Shown here piece after piece: positions 36,001 to 44,196 of a DNA stretch of 53,861 nt (position 1 is the stretch's first letter; the number at the start of each line of letters is the position of its first letter). The position numbers and the translations under genes were made by a program. The notes beneath the pieces were generated by a model that saw nothing but the letters and a program-made list of their open reading frames with translations, was not told the origin of the DNA and made no database searches. Source of the stretch: Spirochaetales bacterium (GTDB lineage: Bacteria > Spirochaetota > JAAYUW01); NCBI GenBank assembly GCA_012797605.1, contig JAAZOT010000056.1, forward strand, positions 1 to 53,861, read 5' to 3'.

Positions 36001-36959
36001 TGTAAAAGCTTATCACTTTTCTCAAGATCCTCTGGATGAACAAGATTTCTCCATGTGTTTTCATTTAATGGAGAAAGTTCTTCCAATGTATAACCAAGCA
36101 TTTTAGCCCATTGTTCGTTATACTCTTTTTCTCCTGTTTGATAATTCCATTTCCAGGTTCCTATTTCAGCTGCTTCTACAACATAATTTAAGTATTCTAT
36201 TTCGGCTTGTATTTGTTTTTCAAGTCTTCTTTTTTCTGATATATCTTTAATATATACCGCAATATATTTTTTTTCATTTTCAATTACTTGAAAAGTTACT
36301 TCGACCGGAAAGAACTTATTACCTCTATTTTTTTTAACAGTTTCAAAAACACTACTAACACTTACTTTTTCTATTAAAGGCTCAAGTATTTGGGTAAATT
36401 GCTCGATTGTAACTTCTGGCAAAAGATCCAAAAGAATCATATTTTTTAATTCTTTTTCCGAAAAACCAGTTTCATTGATTGCAAATTGATTTAGCTCAAT
36501 AATTTTCCATGTTATTGGATCTATAATATATACTTCTTGTAATATGTTATAACCAATCTTGTAAAATAGATCTTTGACTTTTGAATCTGTTAACTTTTGA
36601 ACATACAAAGAAAAATATTCTTTTGACTCATAATTTAGTATTATTTTATAGTATTTATCTACCGAGTTTAAATTTATGAAAAATTCATTTTTATCTTTGT
36701 TAATAAGAATATCTTTTATTGAATTTAAAAATATATCCTTAAAGTTAGTTATATCTTCTAAACTGCTTCTATCAAAAATAGTATTTAATGACTCGAAGAA
36801 TTTTTCCTTCTCTTTTACTTCAAAATATTCAGCAAAAATTTGATTTCTACCTTCAATTTGAAAATCAATCGGTTCTTTTTTGTCAAATATTATTTTGTTA
36901 TATGAGTAACCGATTTTCAATAAATTTAAAAGAAAATCATCTCTTTCAATACTTAACAT
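33027..36959 (-). CDS. Multi-PAS hybrid histidine kinase with receiver domain
   Basis: 1310 aa, no membrane segment. Six or seven PAS domains run from the N terminus to about 870. Two are PAS_3 type and near-repeats of each other: AEIGTWKWNYQTGEKEYNEQW and ANLGTWIWNIQTGQTIYNETW. The HisKA box is AHDFNNLLGGIYGF (about residue 910). The HATPase has N-box IENMIINARQAM, DEGEGIS, FFTTKKGGTGLGLS. The C-terminal receiver (about 1180-1310) has LVLDDE and phospho-acceptor LLILDLTIQ (about 1240), with conserved Lys in IQKPF. All catalytic residues are present. It is a cytosolic sensor; the stand-alone PAS gene lies upstream. No output partner is adjacent. Confidence 0.92.
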   Translation of the reverse strand: MLSIERDDFLLNLLKIGYSYNKIIFDKKEPIDFQIEGRNQIFAEYFEVKEKEKFFESLNTIFDRSSLEDITNFKDIFLNSIKDILINKDKNEFFINLNSVDKYYKIILNYESKEYFSLYVQKLTDSKVKDLFYKIGYNILQEVYIIDPITWKIIELNQFAINETGFSEKELKNMILLDLLPEVTIEQFTQILEPLIEKVSVSSVFETVKKNRGNKFFPVEVTFQVIENEKKYIAVYIKDISEKRRLEKQIQAEIEYLNYVVEAAEIGTWKWNYQTGEKEYNEQWAKMLGYTLEELSPLNENTWRNLVHPEDLEKSDKLLQKHINNEILLYNCEIRMKHKDGSYRWIEDKGKVLYWTKDGKPLLIYGVHIDITDKKKSELELYESQQLFKNLVESNLLNIALYQKDRFIYANPQFIKTTGYKLHELFKMELMDLVDDDFKEQIKDHLNKSFSRKNNVFTLKIKTKNKKTRWFYGFFNNLIINGVNSILLSFNDMTELKNAENQIKESKEQLQNLIDAANLGTWIWNIQTGQTIYNETWAKLLGYELKELQPVSLKTWESLTNPEDVKKTYMELEKHYNGQTEFYECEIRMRHKNGNWIWILDKGKLISRDEKGNPLLMFGIHADITKSKEIEQKLKENNRFLDTILKNIPVRVFWKDKDLRYLGCNTLFAKDAEVNDPQMIVGKTSLDLFNKTEAEKCLDDDRYIIETGKALLSFEETMIRSDGVKLNLRSNKVPIFDEDKNVIGVLGTYEDITDLKDKEKSINEEKEKLKVIIDSIADGVIATDKEENVILLNKVAQKLTGYDEKEAIGRKISDIFNITNEKTGLKVENPIIEVIKTLQVKSIAYNTILISKNDERYMIEDSAAPIINTEKELVGVVLVFRDVTEKVKLLLEANRASKLESLSTLAAGIAHDFNNLLGGIYGFINLAINESSIEDSKKNLLLALNTLERAKALANQLLTFSKGGKPILNEENLNDIIYKTTNFALAGSNIEPIFDIDKDLNPVLCDKNMISQVIENMIINARQAMKKPGKIFVEAKNIYSDDKNLVNNKYEKEFKERDYIFISIKDEGEGISSENIKKIFDPFFTTKKGGTGLGLSVCYSIIKQHGGFIEVISEVNKGTQFIIYLPACNNKRKQNIDCLTKKDELEIQKERKVDNEADFINSQNITQNHLDLEKFYQKDLTMRQIKRILVLDDELSILKTISKYLTKKGFLVDEAQSGEKALELFYNSIEKNEKYDLLILDLTIQSGLGGREVIEKIREKDKEVLAIVSSGYFDDPILGFPEKYGFNRAIQKPFLMDDLLKIILSLQNEI

Positions 36960-37093
36960 TATTCTTCTGTTTATTATCTATAAATTTATTTTCGATAATT
37001 TCTTTTTACCCATTTTATTTTTATAGAACTTTTATTTTTAAAAAACAATTTATTCTATTAATTTGGTTTATATTAGTTTTAATTATAAGTTTA

Positions 37094-37486
37094 CTAATTT
37101 TTAAAATTATTTTTATCCTGCTTTAATGAGGTGATATCAATAAATGTAGTTATAAAATAGTATTTTTCAGGAGAATAAACATATATCTTATAATACTTCT
37201 TTAATGTCTCACTATATTGTTCAAACTCCATCTCGGTACCATTCAAAGCTATTTGGCCATATGCTTTAATCCAATCAAATGAATCATTTACAATATTTGG
37301 TAAGACCTGTTTTAATGTCTTGCCTATTATTTCAGATATTTTTAAGCCAGTCATTCTTTCAAAAGCTATATTTACATCTAAAAATTGATAGTCTATAGGT
37401 ATCCCTTTTTCATCAATAATTATCTTATGTAAAGCATAACCTAAGGGGGATTTATCAAAGATATTCTTATAAATTTGAATATCCAT
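37094..37486 (-). CDS. Stand-alone PAS-domain protein
   Basis: 130 aa from the ATG at 37486, preceded by AAGGAG; the track's upstream TTG lies before that site. One PAS fold: SPLGYALHKIIIDEKGIPIDYQFLDVNIAFERMTGLKISEIIGK and a final beta strand YYFITTFIDITSLKQD. This PAS type is usually the first module of large hybrid kinases. The next gene begins with a related but more divergent module (GYSYNKIIFDKKEPIDFQIEGRNQIFAEYF). It may be a diffusible sensor subunit for that kinase, or a piece split off it. No effector domain. Confidence 0.8.
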   Translation of the reverse strand: MDIQIYKNIFDKSPLGYALHKIIIDEKGIPIDYQFLDVNIAFERMTGLKISEIIGKTLKQVLPNIVNDSFDWIKAYGQIALNGTEMEFEQYSETLKKYYKIYVYSPEKYYFITTFIDITSLKQDKNNFKN

Positions 37487-37666
37487 AAAATTCTCCTTTT
37501 GCAAATATTATCAAAAATCATTATTACATTTATACAATATTAAAGTAAATTTTCAATATTTTTAGCCAATAATATTTTTAGTAAACGATGTTTTTCATAA
37601 ATAATATTTTCCATAAAAATAGTTTTATTATCTCAATTATCGCAAAATAATAAATAGCAAAAGATA

Positions 37667-37708
37667 ATAAAAAAAAGGCTGCTTAATGCTTTTAGGCAGC
37701 CTTTTTTT
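37667..37708 (-). terminator. Rho-independent terminator of rplM-rpsI
   Basis: GGCTGC (37677-37682) pairs with GCAGCC (37696-37701), extended by A/T flanks. On the minus strand the stem is followed by a run of T. It lies about 40 bp after the rpsI stop. Confidence 0.85.
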
Positions 37709-37747
37709 ATTAACATTAAATAATCTAATTTTAATATTACTAAAATA

Positions 37748-38137
37748 TTATCTTTTAGAGAACTGGAATGATTTTCTCGCTTTTTTATGTCCATATTTCT
37801 TTCTTTCAACCATTCTTGGATCTCTTTTAAGAAAACCATTTGATTTTAAAATTGATCTATATTTTTCATCTATTTTGACCAAAGCCCTTGAGATACCATG
37901 TCTGATAGCCTCTGCTTGGGCATTAAAACCACCACCTTTAACATTAATAGTTACATCATATTTGCCAGTATTTTCTGTTAGATTGAAAGGTTGATAAATC
38001 ATTTCCTGTAATTCTGGTTGAGGAACATACTTGCTAATTTCTTTTTTATTTATAATAATATTGCCTTTACCAGGTTTTAATATTACTCTTGCAATTGCTG
38101 TTTTTCTTGAACCTTTGGACATTATCATTTTTTCCAT
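37748..38137 (-). CDS. rpsI: Ribosomal protein S9
   Basis: 129 aa. S9 motifs: GSRKTAIARVILKPGKGNIIINKK, GGGFNAQAEAIRHGISRALV, and the C-terminal RDPRMVERKKYGHKKARKSFQFSKR that reaches the ribosomal P site. AAGGAG sits seven bases before the ATG at 38137, favouring the slightly extended N terminus MEKMIMSKG. It follows rplM by 12 bp, the usual L13-S9 operon. Confidence 0.98.
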   Translation of the reverse strand: MEKMIMSKGSRKTAIARVILKPGKGNIIINKKEISKYVPQPELQEMIYQPFNLTENTGKYDVTINVKGGGFNAQAEAIRHGISRALVKIDEKYRSILKSNGFLKRDPRMVERKKYGHKKARKSFQFSKR

Positions 38138-38149
38138 CTATTGACTCCT

Positions 38150-38593
38150 TTATTCATCAAAAGTAACAACTTTAGGATTCTGTGCTGAATGTGGATGATC
38201 AGCATCGGCGTATATTTTTAAGTTCCTTAATAATTTTCTACCCATTTTATTGTGTGGAAGCATTCCTTTTACAGCAATCTCAAGTGGCTTTTCTGGATGT
38301 TTTTCAAGAAGTTTTTCATAACTAGCACTTTTTATTCCACCAGGCGCTTTTGAATGCCAATAATAAATCTTATCCTGCTGCTTATTTCCAGTAACTTTAA
38401 TGTGTCTAGCATTTATAACAATAACATTATCGCCATTATCCCAGTATGGAACATAATCAGCTTTATTTTTCCCTTGCAATATATTTGAAATAAAAGAAGC
38501 AAGTCTTCCAAGTGTTTTACCTTTAGCATCAATTAAAATCCAATTTTTCTGGATTTCAGATGGTTTTCTTAAAACAGTTTTATAAACAATCAT
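38150..38593 (-). CDS. rplM: Ribosomal protein L13
   Basis: 147 aa from the ATG at 38593, with GAGGT before it; the longer track start adds 20 residues not found in L13. Typical stretches are WILIDAKGKTLGRLASFISNILQGKNKADYVPYWDNGD, VINARHIKVTGNK, and AVKGMLPHNKMGRKLLRNLKIYADADHPHSAQNP. It is an early assembly protein of the 50S subunit. First gene of the rplM-rpsI operon. Confidence 0.98.
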   Translation of the reverse strand: MIVYKTVLRKPSEIQKNWILIDAKGKTLGRLASFISNILQGKNKADYVPYWDNGDNVIVINARHIKVTGNKQQDKIYYWHSKAPGGIKSASYEKLLEKHPEKPLEIAVKGMLPHNKMGRKLLRNLKIYADADHPHSAQNPKVVTFDE

Positions 38594-38638
38594 ATTAACC
38601 TCTTCGATACTTAAAACAGTCATTAATGAAGTAGTCAA

Positions 38639-38666
38639 TAGATACATTAACAATATTTTTTGTCAA
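38639..38666 (-). promoter_or_regulatory. rplM-rpsI promoter
   Basis: Minus strand TTGACA (38661-38666), 16-bp spacer, TATCTA (38639-38644). A second TTGACT lies just downstream (38633-38638). The site sits about 45 bp before the rplM start, in the divergent spacer shared with the gene at 38707. Confidence 0.65.
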
Positions 38667-38706
38667 GAAGATTTGCTAAATAAAAAATTTTATATAATAT
38701 AAAGCC

Positions 38707-40110
38707 ATGAAAAAATTAAGAATAATTTTTTTAACAATCATCTTTTCCCTTATTTTATTTTTTTATTATAATATTTTTTTGCAAAAAATAAGCTACGATG
38801 AAAAAAATATCTTTGAATTGTTTAATAAATATAAAAATGATTTATATTCAATGGTTAATTCATCTATTAAAAATGATAATAATTCGGATGAAGGATTTAA
38901 CCAGGAATATAAGATTCAAAATTTTATTTCATCAATTATAAAAAAGAATGGAATATATTCATTTGATGAAGAAACTGGCTTTTTAAATAAGTTTACTTCT
39001 TATATTGTAAATTTTACTAAAGAACCAGTATTAACAGTTTTAGATAAAAATAATAAAGTAATAAAAAAATACAAATATAGAAGTGATTTTAACATCAAAA
39101 TAATTGAAAATTCTCAAAACATTTCTATTACACAAAAAGCATATACCTTAGTAGATCCGACCTGTTTTGAACCAAAAAAAGGAGACATACTTTTAATTTC
39201 AAGTGCATATTATTCAGAAAAATACGATACAATATTGAATGATTCAAAAGTATTTGCAATAATTACAGACATATCTGAAAAAAAAATAACAAATAGTTAT
39301 AATATATTTTTTGGATATAAAAATAAATATAAAAATGACCAAATGAAGAACAATAATTCTAGCTTTTATAAAATATTTGTAAAACCAGATGTCTTTTCTG
39401 AGCTTGCATCTTATACTTACCAAAATTATAGGATTCATATTGAAGCAAATTGGGAGATAACAGAAAAAGAATTCTTCCAAAATACTGCTTTTTTCCCAGG
39501 AAAAATAAAAGATGAGCTTATTATTTTTCAAGTCCCAATATTAAATAATATTGAATCTATTGCATTAACTTTACCTTTTTTAAACATATTAAATTCAAAT
39601 AAAAACAGATTAAATAGATCAGTTATCTTTTTCTTTTCAAATAAGTCTATTGAAGATTTCCCTTCTGAATTGAATTTCATAAATTCATTCAAGAATTTTC
39701 CTAAAGATACAAAAGTATTGATATTAGAAAACTTACCAGGGTCTGAAATAAACCTTCTTACCTTTTTAACTAATAAAAATAAAGACAGATTAAGCGGTTT
39801 TACCAAAGAAATAACTGGTTTTTTAAAAAGAAATGGAATATATTGTAATATTAACTATTATGACACAGAAAGCAATCATTTCCCTTATATTTTCAATAGA
39901 ATTCCAGCAATCACAATGGATTTGAATTTTGAATCAACTAATAATACCGAAATAAGCTACTTTAAGATCTATTCAAATTTGATTTATTATCTAATAACTG
40001 AAATTCCTTTACTTTATAAATTATTTTTTCTTATTATTATAATAATTTATTTTTCTTTGCTTATAATTTTTACAGCGATGAATTACAAAAAAGATGTTGA
40101 TAAAGATTGA
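38707..40110 (+). CDS. Membrane-anchored M28-like pseudopeptidase
   Basis: 467 aa with one N-terminal helix (about 5-25) and one C-terminal helix (about 435-460). The middle follows the M28 aminopeptidase fold: NNIESIALTLPFLNILNSN where active enzymes have DNASGVAALLELAR; VIFFFSNKSIEDF where they have the EE pair; and ESNHFPYIFNRIPAITMD where they have SDHxPFxxxGIPA. Most zinc ligands are replaced, so catalysis is unlikely. This recalls GPAA1-type inactive relatives. TATAAT (38693-38698) stands eight bases before the ATG, which has no Shine-Dalgarno, suggesting a leaderless message. The EamA gene follows after 12 bp. Confidence 0.55.
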   Translation: MKKLRIIFLTIIFSLILFFYYNIFLQKISYDEKNIFELFNKYKNDLYSMVNSSIKNDNNSDEGFNQEYKIQNFISSIIKKNGIYSFDEETGFLNKFTSYIVNFTKEPVLTVLDKNNKVIKKYKYRSDFNIKIIENSQNISITQKAYTLVDPTCFEPKKGDILLISSAYYSEKYDTILNDSKVFAIITDISEKKITNSYNIFFGYKNKYKNDQMKNNNSSFYKIFVKPDVFSELASYTYQNYRIHIEANWEITEKEFFQNTAFFPGKIKDELIIFQVPILNNIESIALTLPFLNILNSNKNRLNRSVIFFFSNKSIEDFPSELNFINSFKNFPKDTKVLILENLPGSEINLLTFLTNKNKDRLSGFTKEITGFLKRNGIYCNINYYDTESNHFPYIFNRIPAITMDLNFESTNNTEISYFKIYSNLIYYLITEIPLLYKLFFLIIIIIYFSLLIIFTAMNYKKDVDKD

Positions 40111-40122
40111 TAATAAAAATTT

Positions 40123-40974
40123 ATGAAATATAAAGGCGAACTACTTTTAATTCTCTCGGCTTTTCTTTTTGCAATAACATCAATATTGGTAAAATTTGTT
40201 TCGAAAGAATTTTCTGGGATGTTTATATCACTAATTAGATTTATAGTTGGATTAATTTTAGGGTATTTCATATTAAAATTCCAAAAAATACCTATAAGAA
40301 TTAATGATACTAAATCCTGGGTTTTAAGAGGGATATTTGGAGCCTTGGGCATGATTACTATGTATGTTGGTATTTCTCTTACTTCAAGTGGTAGAGCTAC
40401 TATGCTTTCAAATACTTATCCTATTTTTGTTGCTTTTTTCGGATGGATTTTTTTCAAAGAGAAAGTTTCTCCTATATCTATTGTAAGCTTGATTCTATGT
40501 GTTACAGGGGCAGCATTTATCTTTTGGGATAACAGTAATTATTCAAAAATAGGGGATTTAATTTCATTGGCATCTGGTCTTTTTGGTGGTATGGCTATAA
40601 ATTACTTAAGAAGAGGCATTAGATTTGATAATCCCATCATTATATATCTTTCGACATGCATTTTCGGATTAATACTTATTCCTTTTACATTTAAGGAATG
40701 GAAAAATATAAATTTAATTAATTTTTCATACCTTATGTTGGTGGCAGTTGTTGCCTTTGTAGCACAAATAGCTATGACAGCCGCTTATAGATATCTTAGT
40801 GCTACAAAAGGTTCCATTATTTCTTATACTGGAATCCCGCTTACTCTGCTTTTAAGTAATCTCTTTGTTAATGAAATTTTTAAGAAAAAATTTTTTATAG
40901 GTATTATTCTTATCTCAATAGGACTTTTTTTTACTATATATATTGATTCAATAAAAAGTAGAATAAAAGTTTGA
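40123..40974 (+). CDS. EamA/DMT-family transporter
   Basis: 283 aa with ten predicted membrane helices in two EamA halves: ELLLILSAFLFAITSILVKFVSKEFSGMFISLIRF and GDLISLASGLFGGMAINYLRRGI open the halves, and PIFVAFFGWIFFKEKVSPISIVSLILCVTGAAFIF and GIPLTLLLSNLFVNEIFKKKFFIGIILISIG close them. DMT proteins export or import metabolites such as amino acids or nucleotide precursors; substrate unknown. It is 12 bp after the pseudopeptidase gene, probably co-transcribed. It converges on mtnA. Confidence 0.9.
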   Translation: MKYKGELLLILSAFLFAITSILVKFVSKEFSGMFISLIRFIVGLILGYFILKFQKIPIRINDTKSWVLRGIFGALGMITMYVGISLTSSGRATMLSNTYPIFVAFFGWIFFKEKVSPISIVSLILCVTGAAFIFWDNSNYSKIGDLISLASGLFGGMAINYLRRGIRFDNPIIIYLSTCIFGLILIPFTFKEWKNINLINFSYLMLVAVVAFVAQIAMTAAYRYLSATKGSIISYTGIPLTLLLSNLFVNEIFKKKFFIGIILISIGLFFTIYIDSIKSRIKV

Positions 40975-40982
40975 TTTTCTTT

Positions 40983-41054
40983 TTTTCAAATACTTTTTTA
41001 TTTTCAAATACCTTTTTATGTTATTATTCCTCTTTCTTTTAAATACTTTTTTAT
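40983..41054. repeat. Short degenerate direct repeats at the mtnA 3' end
   Basis: AAATACTTTTTTAT, AAATACCTTTTTATG and AAATACTTTTTTATG occur within about 70 bp; the last is inside the mtnA coding end (codons for KKYL). The copies outside the gene look like duplicated gene-end sequence or slippage products. Confidence 0.55.
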
Positions 41055-42104
41055 GTTTGTCTTATAAGGAGGATAGATTATTCCACTTTCAGTTATAAAT
41101 GCAGTAACATATTTAGATTGTGTTACATCAAAAGCTGGGTTATAAACATTAACATTTTCTGGAGCAAGTTGGAATCCTTTAAATCTCTTTATCTCATCAG
41201 GACTTCTAAACTCAATTGGGATTTGCTCTCCTTTTTTTATATTTTTATCAAAAGTAGTATAAGGAGCAGCTACAAAAAATGGGATATGATGTGCTTTGGC
41301 AAGAACTGCTAAAGAATAAGTTCCAATTTTATTTGCAAAATCCCCATTTAGGCAAATCCTATCAGCTCCAACTATTATTTTATCTATCTTTTTCTGTTTC
41401 ATTAAAAAACCAGCCATATTATCACATATCGTTGTGACATCTATCCCTTTTTTTAAAAGTTCATAAGCAGTAAGGCGACTGCCCTGCAAAAGTGGTCTAG
41501 TTTCATCACTATACACTTTTATTTTTTTCCCATCCTCAAATGCTTTATATATAACAGAAAGTGCAGTGCCCCATGCAGTAGTCGCAAGTGAACCAGCATT
41601 ACAATGGGTTAAAATCGTATCGTTATTGTTAATAAGTTTATTTCCATGAATACCAATAGACTCACATATCTTTTCATCTTCTTCATGAAGCTTCTTGGCT
41701 ACATATAAAAGATTTTCATAAACTTGTTGTTTGACTAAATTTATGGGATTTTCTATGCTTATTGCAACAACCTCATTGAATTTATTTTTAACTATATCTA
41801 AACAATTTTTCAAATTAACTGCAGTTGGTCTTGAATTTAATATTTTATCAATTTTCTCAAAAAATAACTTTTTATATAACTCAATATCTGGGATATGAAT
41901 ACCTATTAATTCTTTAGCGGCTACCACTGCACCATAAGCGGCTGTTATACCAATCAAAGGAGCACCTCTTACTCTTAATTCTTTTATCGCTTCAATCACT
42001 TTTTCAACATTATCAAGTTCTATAATCTTTTCAACTTCTGGAAGTTGTGTCTGATCAATAATTTTTATTTTTTCATCTTCCCAGACAATAGTGTTAAATT
42101 TCAT
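41016..42104 (-). CDS. mtnA: Methylthioribose-1-phosphate isomerase
   Basis: 362 aa. The family signature RVRGAPLIGITAAYG is at 44-58. The catalytic Cys is in THCNAGSLATTAWG (Cys168) and the Asp in VGADRI (Asp248). TRPLLQGSRLTAYEL and NKIGTYSLAVLAK also match. It converts methylthioribose-1-phosphate to methylthioribulose-1-phosphate in methionine salvage, and relatives act on 5-deoxyribose-1-phosphate. AGAGG precedes the ATG. No mtnK, mtnB or mtnD is adjacent, but an MTA-nucleosidase-like gene is 7 kb away. Confidence 0.95.
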   Translation of the reverse strand: MKFNTIVWEDEKIKIIDQTQLPEVEKIIELDNVEKVIEAIKELRVRGAPLIGITAAYGAVVAAKELIGIHIPDIELYKKLFFEKIDKILNSRPTAVNLKNCLDIVKNKFNEVVAISIENPINLVKQQVYENLLYVAKKLHEEDEKICESIGIHGNKLINNNDTILTHCNAGSLATTAWGTALSVIYKAFEDGKKIKVYSDETRPLLQGSRLTAYELLKKGIDVTTICDNMAGFLMKQKKIDKIIVGADRICLNGDFANKIGTYSLAVLAKAHHIPFFVAAPYTTFDKNIKKGEQIPIEFRSPDEIKRFKGFQLAPENVNVYNPAFDVTQSKYVTAFITESGIIYPPYKTNIKKYLKERGIIT

Positions 42105-42174
42105 AAAAACCTCTTAAAGTTAAAATTTTTATATATAATAATTTTAAGTTATAATTATTATAAAGGGGGACAGG

Positions 42175-42885
42175 ATGAAAAAATTTATATTATTTCTCTC
42201 TCTATTATTTTTATTTTTCAGTAGCATCTCATTTAATTCATATAACAATTTTAATTCATCTGACAATGGGACAATAACCTATTTTGGAAGATCTTCAATA
42301 AAAATAAAAACTTTTGACTCTTTTGTTATTTATATTGACCCTTACGCATCTGGAGATTATTCTGAAGTTGCAAATCTAATATTGGTAACCCATGGACATT
42401 CAGACCATAATAAAATTTCATTAGTATCAAAAAATGATAATACCATTATCATAGCACCTAAAAATGCAATTAGTGGAAAATATACAGTAGCAAGTGAGAA
42501 TCAAACTTTTAAGCTTGGTTCAATTTCAATAGAAACAGTTGCTGCATATAATAAAAATCATCCTAAAGGAACTGGACTTGGTTATATAATTACATTTGGA
42601 AATTTTAAGTTTTACCATGCAGGTGATACTGATTTAATTGAGGAGATGAAACAACTTACAAGTAAAAATATTACAGTTGCAGCATTACCTTGTGATGGAT
42701 ATTACAATATGGGACCAAAGATGGCAACAGAAGCTGCTAAAATAATAAAGCCAGTTTACTTAATGCCAATACATTCAGATCCTTATGGACTATTTAATGA
42801 GAACAACATTAAGCTTTTAAATTTTGAAAATCTTCTTATCTTAAAACCAAACGAAACTATAAGTATAAGTGACTTAAAATATTAA
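42175..42885 (+). CDS. Exported metallo-beta-lactamase-fold hydrolase
   Basis: 236 aa. A signal peptide (about 1-20, ILFLSLLFLFFSSISFNS) precedes an MBL fold of the UlaG/UPF0173 type. Metal motifs: THGHSDHNK (HxHxDH), HAGDTDL, and LMPIHSDP near the C terminus. The opening GTITYFGRSSIKIKTFDSFVIYIDPYA is typical of that group, which includes lactonases and nucleases. AGGGGGA precedes the ATG. Export is unusual, since most UlaG-like proteins are cytosolic. Substrate unknown. Confidence 0.85.
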   Translation: MKKFILFLSLLFLFFSSISFNSYNNFNSSDNGTITYFGRSSIKIKTFDSFVIYIDPYASGDYSEVANLILVTHGHSDHNKISLVSKNDNTIIIAPKNAISGKYTVASENQTFKLGSISIETVAAYNKNHPKGTGLGYIITFGNFKFYHAGDTDLIEEMKQLTSKNITVAALPCDGYYNMGPKMATEAAKIIKPVYLMPIHSDPYGLFNENNIKLLNFENLLILKPNETISISDLKY

Positions 42886-42909
42886 GATTTAATATATATT
42901 TTATAAGTT

Positions 42910-44148
42910 TTAATCTATGGTATGAATCACAAAGCCAGATCTTAATTTGGGTTCAAACCATGTGGATTTTGGAGGCATAACCTGGTGATTATCGGCTACC
43001 TTTATAAGATCATTTATATCTGTTGGAAACATTGAAAAAGCAATTTTATATCCCTTATTATCAACAAGGTTTTCAAGTTCTTTTGTCCCCCTAATACCAC
43101 CAATAAAAGATATTCTCTTATCTGTTCTAGGGTCTTTTATCCCTAATATTGGATCTAAAATGTTATTTTGAAGCAAAGCTACATCTAAAGAATTAACTGG
43201 ATCTTTTGGAATTAGTACTTTTTTAAAAGCAAATTCATACCACTTTTTGTCTAAATAAATCATAATAGAATGTTTCTTTGAAGGTTCGGTAAGATCTGTT
43301 TCTTTAATGGTTCCAATCTCCTTAATCTTATTTAAAAATTGATCTGAAGTTAAACCATTCAAATCTTTAACAGCTCTATTGTATGGTAAGATCCTAAGAT
43401 GTTTTGAAGGATATATTACAGCCATAAAATAATTGTAAGATTCTTCACCAGTATGATTTGGATTCTGTTTTTCAAATTCTTTTGCCGCATTTAGCGAAGA
43501 AGCTGTTCTATGGTGACCATCTGCTATATAAAGGATATTTACTTTTTTAAACTCATCCTCAATTATTTTATTTATTTTTTCATCAGCGCAAACCCAAACT
43601 TTATGTGTTACATCATTTTCATCTTTTACAAAGTATTCTTGTTCATTTTTATTTATAAAATCTCTAATCGTTTTTTCGATTTTATCATTATCTTTATATG
43701 TTAAGAATACTGGCTCCGTGTGAGTCTTAGTTATGACTATGTGATTGGTTCTATCGACCTCTTTTTCTTTTCTTGTAAATTCATGTCTTCTAATGGTTCC
43801 ATTTTCATATTCTTGAACTTTAACTGCAGCAAATAAACCAAGTTGACTTTTGCCTCTCCAGGTCTCTTCATAAAAATAGTAACAAGGTTTTGAATCTTTT
43901 ATTAAAATTTTTTCATTCAGGTACTGCTCAATCTTCATTTTAGCATTTAAATAAACCTGAGTGTCATGCTCATCTATAGAATCAGGTAAATCAAGGTCAC
44001 TTCGTGTCACATGTAAAAAACTATATGGTTTGTTTTCTGCAAGTTTTCTAGCTTCATCCCTATCCATGACATCATATGGAGGACAATGAAACTCCTGTAC
44101 AATGCTTTTTGATGGTCTTAAACCAATAAAAGGTTTGGCTGTCGCCAT
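42910..44148 (-). CDS. DUF1015 family protein
   Basis: 412 aa. It opens ATAKPFIGLRPSKSIVQEFHCPPYDVMDRDEARKLAENKPYSFLHVTR, the diagnostic DUF1015 start. Further conserved parts are YIADGHHRTASSLNAAKEF (about 210), YFMAVIYPSKHLRILPYNR, and the final VADNHQVMPPKSTWFEPKLRSGFVIH. The ADGHHR motif resembles a ParB/Srx-type phosphotransfer site, as in free-serine kinases related to this group; this is an inference. AAGGAG precedes the ATG. It is followed by no obvious partner; the acyl-CoA ligase lies upstream on the same strand. Confidence 0.9.
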   Translation of the reverse strand: MATAKPFIGLRPSKSIVQEFHCPPYDVMDRDEARKLAENKPYSFLHVTRSDLDLPDSIDEHDTQVYLNAKMKIEQYLNEKILIKDSKPCYYFYEETWRGKSQLGLFAAVKVQEYENGTIRRHEFTRKEKEVDRTNHIVITKTHTEPVFLTYKDNDKIEKTIRDFINKNEQEYFVKDENDVTHKVWVCADEKINKIIEDEFKKVNILYIADGHHRTASSLNAAKEFEKQNPNHTGEESYNYFMAVIYPSKHLRILPYNRAVKDLNGLTSDQFLNKIKEIGTIKETDLTEPSKKHSIMIYLDKKWYEFAFKKVLIPKDPVNSLDVALLQNNILDPILGIKDPRTDKRISFIGGIRGTKELENLVDNKGYKIAFSMFPTDINDLIKVADNHQVMPPKSTWFEPKLRSGFVIHTID

Positions 44149-44196
44149 GGGAAACTCCTTTCAGGTTATTTACCTTTTAAATTAAGCATATTCTAT

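Noticed and set aside
36960-37093. Frameshift joining the PAS protein to the hybrid kinase
   Set aside because: The 134-bp spacer shows no PAS-like coding in any frame, and the PAS gene ends with a normal PAS terminus.
37686-37994. 102-aa plus-strand ORF opposite rpsI
   Set aside because: Antisense shadow of S9 and its terminator.
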